From positions 1 through 7,909 of the forward strand of contig CAIPRZ010000128.1 in the NCBI GenBank assembly GCA_903867585.1: DNA of 7,909 bases. The letters are read 5' to 3'. Shown here in pieces: positions 1 through 5,038 of the stretch (within the stretch, counting starts at the first letter, position 1; every line of letters begins with the position of its first letter). The notes below the pieces were generated by a model, which saw only the letters and a list, made by a program, of their open reading frames with translations, made no database searches and was not told the origin of the DNA. This stretch comes from an uncultured Chlamydiae bacterium (GTDB lineage: Bacteria > Chlamydiota > Chlamydiia > Chlamydiales > Rhabdochlamydiaceae). Both the position numbers and the translations under genes were made by a program.

Positions 1-2
1 AA

Positions 3-254
3 GGACAACATTCTCTCAGTTGCGTGCCAACTGGTTCAGGAAAGACAATGCCAGCTCTCTTTGCAATTGATTATTTCACAGGTAAAGGCAAGAAGGTAAT
101 TTATACAAGCCCCATTAAGGCCCTTTCCAATCAAAAATACCATGAGTTTACACAGAAATTTCCTAATATCAGTATTGGATTATTAACTGGGGATATTAAA
201 ATTAATCCAGAAGCGGGGATCTCAAGCCTTTATATGAAAATAAAACGTTTTTAA
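3..254 (+). pseudogene. Truncated Ski2-like DEAD/DEAH-box helicase, N-terminal fragment
   Basis: The frame is open to the left edge, so the true start lies outside the window; a GTG at 24 falls inside the Walker A region and is unlikely to be the start. Visible helicase motifs are motif I (PTGSGKT), the Ia region (TSPIKALSNQKY) and the segment GLLTGDIKINPEA, which in Ski2/Mtr4-like RNA helicases comes shortly before motif II (DEVH). Just after INPEA the family similarity stops and the frame ends within 13 codons at 252-254. Motifs II to VI, several hundred residues, are missing. The following DNA carries a piece of a different protein in another frame, so a deletion or rearrangement removed the rest. 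The product cannot be a working helicase. The family call is strong; the pseudogene call would weaken only if the assembly were wrong at about 213. Confidence 0.75.
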
Positions 255-484
255 ATCTTCATGCCATCGTCGTTATTGGTCTAAAAATAACCCAAGTCAA
301 TCATGGAGAGCTTTATTTTATAGATCCTGTAGATCCAAGTGGCCCCGGGCTTCTTCAAAGGGTTTATAAAATCGCTTTCAAAGAATTTTTAACTAGAGTC
401 CGCTCAAGTTTTGGGTATACCCCAAGGACTGGCGAACAGGGAGAATATATTTGGGTTGGTAATCCAGGTCTTTTTCTGCCTTGA
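206..484 (+). pseudogene. C-terminal remnant of a second gene, possibly a papain-fold cysteine peptidase
   Basis: A frame offset from the helicase fragment is open from 206 (after a TAA at 203-205) to a TGA at 482-484, about 92 codons, with no convincing start. Its translation looks like real protein: LHAIVVIGLKITQVNHGELY, then FIDPVDPSGPG, then FKEFLTRVRSSFGYTPRTG, and it ends WVGNPGLFLP. A His before a hydrophobic strand (HAIVVIG), followed by YFIDP, resembles the catalytic His and Asp/Asn strands at the end of papain-like (CA clan) cysteine peptidases. That assignment is an inference from pattern only. The catalytic Cys half is absent. The first few codons overlap the helicase end, which puts the fusion point near 213-224. 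No promoter or ribosome binding site is visible, so it is read as a gene remnant left by a deletion. Confidence 0.5.
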
Positions 485-487
485 AGA

Positions 488-516
488 TTAATAATTAGCT
501 GATTAAACTTTAGAAT
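488..516 (+). promoter_or_regulatory. Likely sigma-70 promoter of tRNA-Leu
   Basis: A -35-like TTAATA (488-493, 4 of 6 consensus) and a -10-like TAGAAT (511-516, 5 of 6) are separated by 17 nt. Transcription would begin a few bases before the tRNA at 527. The region is AT-rich, so a chance match is possible. Confidence 0.4.
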
Positions 517-526
517 GTATTCTTAT

Positions 527-608
527 GCGAAGGTGGCGGAATTGGTAGACGCACTACCTTGAGGTGGTAGCGGGGTTTCTCGTAGGGGTTCGAGTCCCCT
601 CTTTCGCA
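527..608 (+). tRNA. tRNA-Leu(GAG)
   Basis: This is a class II tRNA. The acceptor stem pairs GCGAAGG (527-533) with CTTTCGC (601-607) with one G-U pair, and the discriminator is A608. The anticodon stem CTACC/GGTAG encloses the loop TTGAGGT, giving anticodon GAG, which reads CUC and CUU leucine codons. The T arm AGGGG-TTCGAGT-CCCCT is perfect, and a long variable arm lies between anticodon and T arms, as expected for tRNA-Leu. CCA is not encoded and must be added after transcription. A strong terminator follows within 10 nt, so it is probably transcribed alone. Confidence 0.96.
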
Positions 609-615
609 ATTAATA

Positions 616-645
616 AAAAAAGCCCTTTGAAAAAAGGGCTTTTTT
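616..645. terminator. Bidirectional Rho-independent terminator
   Basis: A perfect 13-bp stem (616-628 with 633-645) has a GC core, GCCC/GGGC, and a GAAA loop. It ends in a T run on the + strand and, because the left arm begins with A residues, also in a T run on the - strand. It can therefore stop tRNA-Leu transcription coming from the left and recO transcription coming from the right. The right arm overlaps the recO stop codon at 644-646. Confidence 0.9.
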
Positions 646-1216
646 AATTTAATTCCTTTTCAATAGCATTCTCTATAAATTTCTGCAGATCCACTGAGAT
701 CTTATCTAAAGATTCAAATTTTCTAATTTTTAAAAGGTCCGTTAGTTCTTCAAAAAAGTAGGAACTTTTATCTAAAGATAGAAGCCCTTCAATTTGCAAC
801 CATTTAAGTAATACGAAATTTTTTAAACTAGAGGGGTCTTTTTCTAAATCAAAGGCTTTAATGGCCCCTTTAATCAAATCAAAAAAGGGGGGATTAGGAA
901 CATTTTCGGCAAGGAGCTGAGTTAGGCTGTGAATAAGCCCCATAAATTGTTTAAGCCTATGAAGATCACGGCGGATGGTGGCAGGACTGTAAATGACAGA
1001 AGCATCGTGAAGTTTAAAATTTTGTTTTGTCTTTATTAGATCTAGCTGTAAGAGGTGACCTGCTTCAAAAGATCCAAATCGATGGGTTTGGTTTTTCCCC
1101 ACAGGAACCCCTATATGGATCAGACCCTCTTTCTGGGTAAACAGAGTTACTAGGAATTTATTGTCTTGATACAAGGTTTTTTTTAGGACAAGTCCTATAT
1201 GGGGTTCTATGAGCAT
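644..1216 (-). CDS. recO: DNA repair protein RecO (short form)
   Basis: RecO works with RecF and RecR to load RecA on SSB-coated single-stranded DNA and to anneal strands during gap repair. The first 80 or so residues have the RecO OB-fold pattern: IGLVLKKTLYQDNKFLVTLF, then FTQKEGLIHIGVPVGK. The rest is helical, with the usual R-DL-RL and LLKWLQIEGLL segments. At 190 residues it is shorter than the common 230-250, and the C-terminal four-cysteine zinc motif found in many RecO proteins is absent (E. coli RecO also lacks it). The ATG at 1216 puts the first strand at the normal distance from the start; no clear Shine-Dalgarno precedes it. The gene is read convergently to tRNA-Leu, shares the terminator with it, and is divergent from tRNA-Arg. 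Confidence 0.82.
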   Translation of the reverse strand: MLIEPHIGLVLKKTLYQDNKFLVTLFTQKEGLIHIGVPVGKNQTHRFGSFEAGHLLQLDLIKTKQNFKLHDASVIYSPATIRRDLHRLKQFMGLIHSLTQLLAENVPNPPFFDLIKGAIKAFDLEKDPSSLKNFVLLKWLQIEGLLSLDKSSYFFEELTDLLKIRKFESLDKISVDLQKFIENAIEKELN

Positions 1217-1221
1217 TCGTT

Positions 1222-1249
1222 TTGAAATTAAAGGGTTTTAATTTATAGT
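1222..1249 (+). promoter_or_regulatory. Sigma-70 promoter of tRNA-Arg (and possibly the rlmN-like gene)
   Basis: TTGAAA (1222-1227) and TATAGT (1244-1249) are separated by 16 nt, each 5 of 6 to the consensus hexamers. The start site would fall near 1256, some 16 nt before the mature tRNA. No terminator lies between tRNA-Arg and the next gene 20 nt further on, so the same promoter probably serves both. Confidence 0.55.
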
Positions 1250-1271
1250 ACTAAAGATCTGATTATTTTTT

Positions 1272-1345
1272 GCACTGATAGCTCAATTGGATAGAGTACC
1301 CGGCTTCGAACCGGGTGGTTACAGGTTCGATCCCTGTTCGGTGCA
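1272..1345 (+). tRNA. tRNA-Arg(TCG)
   Basis: The acceptor stem is GCACTGA (1272-1278) with TCGGTGC (1338-1344), including one T-G pair, and the discriminator is A1345. The anticodon stem CCCGG/CCGGG encloses CTTCGAA, giving anticodon TCG, which reads CGA and possibly CGG arginine codons. The T arm is ACAGG-TTCGATC-CCTGT. CCA is not encoded. A long reading frame begins inside this tRNA (GTG at 1315), but that is a side effect of the downstream gene being open upstream. Confidence 0.96.
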
Positions 1346-1365
1346 TTTGCCTTCTTAAAAAACCT

Positions 1366-2424
1366 ATGTCTAACCTATCTATTTTATCGCTGACTTCTGA
1401 GCAGTTTGCCAGCCTTATTCAAACCTCTTTTCAAAAAGGGTATACTCATGCCCTTAAATATTACAAAGAACTATTAAGAACAGGTCAGGGACTAAATGCC
1501 TACGATCCTTTAGAACCTCAAGCTAAAAGTTTACTGGTTGCTATTGATCAAAAAGTAGAGTTGCCAAGCTTTAAAGTAATCAAAACTCTCATAAGTTCAG
1601 AAACAGAAAAATATGTTTTAGAATTTAGTGATAAATTGATTGCAGAACTTGTTGTTATTCCAATGAAAACAGGGCTCACACTTTGCCTATCATCTCAGGT
1701 GGGTTGTAAAATGGCTTGCCGTTTTTGTGAAACTGGAAGGATGGGAAAAATAAGGGATTTGAAAGTAGAGGAAATTTTAATTCAGCTTTTTTATGCCCAA
1801 AATATTTTGAAGAAAAAAATAAAAAATATCGTTTTTATGGGAATGGGGGAACCTTTTGACAATTTTGAAAATGTCACAAAGGCCTTAACTATTTTACTCG
1901 ATCCAAAAGGTTTTAATTTTCCACCCTCACATATTACCGTATCGACCTCAGGAATTGTGCCAAAAATTTTAGAGTTTATTCCTTTTGGAAAACAGGGGGT
2001 GAAATTAGCGGTTTCTATAAACGGTTCTAATAACCTCAACCGAACACAGCTGATGCCGATCAATCGTCGTTATGACATGGAAGTGTTAAAACAGACCTTA
2101 AGGATCTATACAGAAGAAACCGGGCAAAAGATTTTGGCAGAATATGTGATGATTGAAGGGATCAACGATAGTGAAGCGTGCAGTTTAGAGCTGGCTCTTT
2201 ACCTAACAGAAATTCCCTCAATTATTAATCTGATTGCTTATAACGCCCAAAGCAATGACCCCTTTAAAGCTCCAGAAAAAGAGGTCATGTTTGCTTTTCA
2301 AAAGCTTTTAATAGAAAAAGGGTATCCTGTTTATATCCGGCATAATAAAGGAAATGCGATCATGGCCGCTTGCGGACAGCTGGGAAATCTAGAACTTAAA
2401 AAGAGCCTTTTACAAAAACACTAA
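1366..2424 (+). CDS. rlmN: RlmN/Cfr-family radical SAM RNA methyltransferase (divergent)
   Basis: RlmN uses SAM twice to methylate C2 of A2503 in 23S rRNA (and A37 in some tRNAs). The family signature is complete: the Fe-S motif CKMACRFC (Cys114, 118, 121), the preceding catalytic Cys107 in TLCLSSQVGC, the SAM-binding GMGEP (159-163), LMPIN, and Cys336 in AACGQL, the residue that carries the protein-bound methyl intermediate. The ATG at 1366 gives 352 residues, a normal length; the frame extends upstream only into the tRNA. Two parts are unusual. The N-terminal 85 residues do not show the normal RlmN accessory domain, and the segment before ACGQL reads IRHNKGNAIMA where RlmN usually has an RG-DI pattern. 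I therefore see a distinct subfamily whose RNA target may differ. It lies 20 nt after tRNA-Arg and has no clear ribosome binding site. Family certain, exact substrate uncertain. Confidence 0.8.
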   Translation: MSNLSILSLTSEQFASLIQTSFQKGYTHALKYYKELLRTGQGLNAYDPLEPQAKSLLVAIDQKVELPSFKVIKTLISSETEKYVLEFSDKLIAELVVIPMKTGLTLCLSSQVGCKMACRFCETGRMGKIRDLKVEEILIQLFYAQNILKKKIKNIVFMGMGEPFDNFENVTKALTILLDPKGFNFPPSHITVSTSGIVPKILEFIPFGKQGVKLAVSINGSNNLNRTQLMPINRRYDMEVLKQTLRIYTEETGQKILAEYVMIEGINDSEACSLELALYLTEIPSIINLIAYNAQSNDPFKAPEKEVMFAFQKLLIEKGYPVYIRHNKGNAIMAACGQLGNLELKKSLLQKH

Positions 2425-2464
2425 CTCTTTCTAAGATGGCATTAAATTCCAAACAGAGTCACAT

Positions 2465-2968
2465 ATGCCTAATAAAATTTTTAACGACGAAGGGTTAACT
2501 ATACAAATCTATGGTAAAACCGTTCTTGTTACTGAGCCCATGAAAAATTATGCGATAGAAAAAATTTCTAAAGCTGCCAAAATTACCCATCAAAATATTC
2601 ACGTTCATTGCACCTTAGATATTCAAAAATTAGAAAATCATGTCTCCATCCTCATGACCTTTTCCCATTTCAATGTCAAAGTGGAGGCGGCAACCGATGA
2701 GATGTATTCAGCGATCGATAAGGCTGCAGACAAATTATCGCAGGTTATCAAAAAATGGAAAGGCAAACTCCTGCACCATCATCATCGCCCATTGATCGTT
2801 GAAGAGGCTGAAGTAAAAGAAATTGAGCCTTATCAAGATGAAGATCTGCAAATTTACAATCAAGAAATCGAAACCATGGAAAAAAGGGAGTATGCAGTCC
2901 CTAAAATCGTATCGACTAAGACCCATCCAATCAAAACTCTGACCCCTTCAGAAGCGATGATGAAATAA
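2465..2968 (+). CDS. hpf: Ribosome hibernation promoting factor, long type, cut short by an in-frame stop
   Basis: HPF/RaiA proteins bind the decoding centre of the 30S subunit and silence ribosomes in slow growth; long HPF also joins two 70S ribosomes into 100S through a C-terminal domain. Residues 11-100 show the N-terminal domain (LTIQIYGKTVLVTEPMKNYA, NVKVEAATDEMYSAIDKAADKL, then the basic KKWKGKLLHHHHRP). An acidic linker follows (112-145), and KIVSTKTHPIKTLTPSEAMMK begins the dimerisation domain. TAA at 2966-2968 then stops the frame 36 codons before the domain's natural end, although the rest is present downstream in the same frame. The translated 167 residues keep the ribosome-binding part but not a complete dimerisation domain. 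It starts 40 nt after the rlmN-like gene with no strong Shine-Dalgarno. The four-histidine run is native. Confidence 0.88.
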   Translation: MPNKIFNDEGLTIQIYGKTVLVTEPMKNYAIEKISKAAKITHQNIHVHCTLDIQKLENHVSILMTFSHFNVKVEAATDEMYSAIDKAADKLSQVIKKWKGKLLHHHHRPLIVEEAEVKEIEPYQDEDLQIYNQEIETMEKREYAVPKIVSTKTHPIKTLTPSEAMMK

Positions 2969-3079
2969 GAACTGTCCAATGAATTTTTCCTTGTATTTCG
3001 AAGCCAAGAAGACTTGAAGATCAAAATTCTTTACCGTCTAGAAAATGGGAACTATGGGCTCATCAACCCTCAAACCTGA
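2966..3079 (+). pseudogene. Stop codon and in-frame remainder of the HPF dimerisation domain
   Basis: After TAA (2966-2968) the same frame continues for 36 codons to TGA at 3077-3079. It reads ELSNEFFLVFRSQEDLKIKI, then LYRLENGNYGLINPQT. This matches the end of long HPF proteins such as the Bacillus one (FFVF, VVYRR, DGKYGLIEP, recalled from memory) without any gap, so no frameshift is involved: one codon, normally a hydrophobic residue, has become a stop. TTA to TAA is a single base change. No ATG, GTG or usual ribosome binding site precedes the remnant, so separate translation looks unlikely. It overlaps the start of the next gene by 35 nt in another frame. With readthrough the protein would be 204 residues. 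Confidence 0.8.
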
Positions 3080-3446
3080 AGAAAAGATCAGACAAAGCGT
3101 CATTGCTTTTTTAGAAAAATTGGGATTCCCATCCTCCTATATCATTCAAGAAAAAGCCCTTTCAGAGCTTCCCCACCTAAGCGGGGAAGCTCATTTACCT
3201 TTAAGAAGGGTTGATATTTTAGCTTACGGATTGATCCATGAGGCGTTAAAACCTTTATTGCTCATAGAATGTAAGGCTGAATCGGTAGGTCAAGAAGCTT
3301 TTAGTCAGTTGCTTGGTTATAACCATTTTGTAAAAGCTCCTTTTATTGCACTAGCTTCTAAATCAGGTTTTTTATTATTTAATTGTAAAACTAAAACCTG
3401 GCTAAATCATTGTGAATCCTATACCCACTTGTGTTTACAAGCTTGA
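3045..3446 (+). CDS. Stand-alone type I restriction HsdR-N-like (PD-(D/E)xK) domain protein
   Basis: The 133-residue protein resembles the N-terminal nuclease domain of type I restriction R subunits (HSDR_N_2 family). The expected core is visible: Glu36 in IIQEKAL, RVDILAY with Asp57, LLIECKA with Glu75 and Lys77, then Gln88 in QLLGYN and a final strand pair, APFIALASKSGFLLFN. All catalytic-type residues are present, so a nuclease or nucleic-acid-binding role is plausible. There is no helicase, methylase or specificity subunit nearby, so it is not part of a restriction system here. The start may be ATG 3045 or ATG 3054; both lie inside the HPF remnant and neither has a good Shine-Dalgarno. 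It overlaps the next gene by 35 nt, which suggests coupled translation. The biological role is unknown. Confidence 0.72.
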   Translation: MGTMGSSTLKPEEKIRQSVIAFLEKLGFPSSYIIQEKALSELPHLSGEAHLPLRRVDILAYGLIHEALKPLLLIECKAESVGQEAFSQLLGYNHFVKAPFIALASKSGFLLFNCKTKTWLNHCESYTHLCLQA

Positions 3447-4602
3447 GCTTTTTACAAGCCCCCCAGATGCCTTTAAAGGTAAACTTTTTAGCTTTACCCC
3501 AATAGATGGGGTCATGTGGATCGATTTATCTTCTGATCCTTTTGAAAGTATCAAAAAAGCAGCAGCTAGCGCTTTAGGATCTCCTGCTGGATTAATCATT
3601 GAGGGCTTTTGTTTTTTTACTGAATTATTTATTTCCCTCTATCATCAATTTAGCCTTGTTTATTTGGAAATTAAGGAGGATTGGGTCCCCCAATTGAGAG
3701 CTTTTTTAAGCAAACAAGATAACAGCTTAGAAGCTGTTAGCTTTAAAAATGCCTCTAGAACCCCAGTGATTCTTATTGGCAAAGCCGACACGCTCCATCA
3801 AGAGATAGATAAAATATTAAAAATGCAAAAAAAAGCGCTTATTGCCTGCTGCTACTCAGTACTTCCGATTTTAGAAGAGTATGGGATAATGGCCGATCTT
3901 GCTTTTGCTTTTGATCCGAATCAACAAAAACACTTATCAAAAGCAGCTAATTACCTTGTCATTTCTGCAAAAACCAAGACCTCTATTTGTGAAGGTTTTA
4001 ACAATGTGGCCCTTTTTCCAGAAACCTATTGTAGTTTTTCCTCTTTTATTTTTAAAAATCATCCTCAACCACCGGTCTATGGGTTTACCATAATTGATAC
4101 AGCGCTCAAATTTCTTTTACAAAAAGGTTTTAAAGAGGTGTTTCTTGCAGGGGTCGATTTTTCCGAATTAGGGGGCGTCTATGCTGATAAAACCCCTTGT
4201 GGTTTTAAACCCGATTTTAAAAAAGCTAAAGAGCATATTGATTGGTTAAAAGAGCAGCACAAAAATATCTTTAAACTAGATGATGGGGTTTTTTCGGATC
4301 AGGAAATTAAAAAAGATATTATTTTTTCATCACCATTAGGTATTGAAGACTCTATTAAGGCCTTTAAACAAAGTTACGCTGAGGCCCTTAAAATAGATTT
4401 TGAAACGCTTGGTCTATATGAAATGTTTCTTTTAGAGCAGGAGCTGTTTTATCAGATTGTTTTAGATCCTTTGTATACAAAGTGGTCTTTGATTGATAAA
4501 GAAAAATGCCAAGATAAAAGGGCTTTTTTCCAAGACCTAATAAATAAATTTAAAAATTTAAGTCTTAATCCCCAAGAGGAAGTGCTTCATGAAAATTCTT
4601 GA
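3412..4602 (+). CDS. DUF115 / MptE-like (Maf family-related) protein, first copy
   Basis: The family includes archaeal 6-hydroxymethylpterin pyrophosphokinase MptE and bacterial motility-associated factors (Maf), which transfer nonulosonic acids to flagellin. Here RTPVILIGKADTL (116-128) occupies the position of the family's nucleotide-binding G-GPSL loop, but the loop is altered. ALIACCYSVLPILEEYGIMA leads to a strand ending FDPN (167-170). The best match is 221-260, PVYGFTIIDTALKFLLQKGF followed by KEVFLAGVDFSELGGVYADK. The N-terminal 110 residues are not recognisable and the C-terminus is helical. GTG 3412 is chosen because a stop lies just upstream (3403-3405) and the next in-frame ATG (3512) would remove 33 residues; no Shine-Dalgarno is seen, consistent with coupling to the preceding gene. 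It ends 14 nt inside the MORN gene. The altered loop leaves enzyme activity in doubt. Confidence 0.68.
   Translation: MNPIPTCVYKLELFTSPPDAFKGKLFSFTPIDGVMWIDLSSDPFESIKKAAASALGSPAGLIIEGFCFFTELFISLYHQFSLVYLEIKEDWVPQLRAFLSKQDNSLEAVSFKNASRTPVILIGKADTLHQEIDKILKMQKKALIACCYSVLPILEEYGIMADLAFAFDPNQQKHLSKAANYLVISAKTKTSICEGFNNVALFPETYCSFSSFIFKNHPQPPVYGFTIIDTALKFLLQKGFKEVFLAGVDFSELGGVYADKTPCGFKPDFKKAKEHIDWLKEQHKNIFKLDDGVFSDQEIKKDIIFSSPLGIEDSIKAFKQSYAEALKIDFETLGLYEMFLLEQELFYQIVLDPLYTKWSLIDKEKCQDKRAFFQDLINKFKNLSLNPQEEVLHENS
4574..4580 (+). promoter_or_regulatory. Ribosome binding site of the MORN-repeat gene
   Basis: AAGAGGA, 8 nt before ATG 4589, is a good Shine-Dalgarno. It fixes this start, which lies inside the end of the upstream gene, and makes the 14-nt overlap believable. 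Confidence 0.65.
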
Positions 4603-5038
4603 TTCGCCGAAATTAGAACAAAAAATTTATCTTTATGAAAGCGGTAAAACCTTTGCTATTTTACATTATCATGAGGGTAAAAAAGAGGGGGAGCAGCTCT
4701 ATTTTTACCAAAATGGGCAGCTAAAATCGGAATATTCATTCCATAATTACCTTCTTGAGGGATTGTGTCTTTTTTATTGGTCTAATGGAAAATTAAAAAA
4801 AAGCGCTTTTTATAAAAATGGCCTTTTAGATGGAGAAGTAATCAATTATAATGATCTTGGTAGCCTAATTGAGAATTTAAATTATAAAAATGGCCAGCTT
4901 GAAGGATTGCAATCTTATTTTTTTGCCTCAGGTCCACTACAAAGACAAGATGTTTATAAAAACGGCCTTGTCATTGAAAGAAAACAGCTATCAGTTAATG
5001 GGGATGTCTTAAGGCACGACAAAGTAAATAATACATGA
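4589..5038 (+). CDS. MORN_2 (YwqK-like) repeat protein
   Basis: The 149-residue protein is almost wholly made of about four and a half tandem repeats of 23-24 residues with the pattern Y-NG-L-G---Y-NG-LK. Examples are FYQNGQLKSEYSFHNYLLEG, FYKNGLLDGEVINY, LNYKNGQLEGLQSYF and a last partial copy, DVYKNGL. No signal peptide or membrane segment is seen. MORN_2 repeats form an extended beta-hairpin surface; in bacteria they appear in secreted or surface proteins and in proteins often annotated, on weak grounds, as YwqK antitoxins. There is no toxin-like neighbour here. The gene starts inside the first DUF115 gene and its stop overlaps the second DUF115 start in ATGA, so the three products are probably made together. 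A scaffold between the two DUF115 proteins is my inference. Confidence 0.8.
   Translation: MKILDSPKLEQKIYLYESGKTFAILHYHEGKKEGEQLYFYQNGQLKSEYSFHNYLLEGLCLFYWSNGKLKKSAFYKNGLLDGEVINYNDLGSLIENLNYKNGQLEGLQSYFFASGPLQRQDVYKNGLVIERKQLSVNGDVLRHDKVNNT

Noticed and set aside
1315..1365. Longer rlmN-like start at GTG 1315
   Set aside because: It lies inside the tRNA-Arg gene, and the extra 17 residues are translated tRNA sequence; ATG 1366 gives the normal family length.
1791..2063. Minus-strand frame inside the rlmN-like gene
   Set aside because: Shadow of a strongly supported gene; its translation shows no recognisable family pattern.
2774..2785. HHHH run in HPF as an engineered tag
   Set aside because: Four histidines in a basic stretch after the ribosome-binding domain, encoded by mixed codons in ordinary genomic context; native.
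2735..2926. Minus-strand frame inside hpf
   Set aside because: Shadow frame opposite conserved HPF coding sequence.
2966..2968. Selenocysteine or pyrrolysine recoding at the hpf stop
   Set aside because: The codon is TAA; selenocysteine uses UGA and pyrrolysine UAG, so only ordinary readthrough, mutation or error remain.
3045..3446. Restriction-modification defence system
   Set aside because: Only the small HsdR-N-like domain is present; there is no motor, methylase or specificity gene in the window.
3899..4093. Second plus-strand frame inside the first DUF115 gene
   Set aside because: Out-of-frame shadow; the DUF115 motifs are in the other frame.
4589..5038. YwqK-type antitoxin with a partner toxin
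   Set aside because: The antitoxin label for MORN_2 proteins is poorly supported and neither neighbour resembles a toxin.
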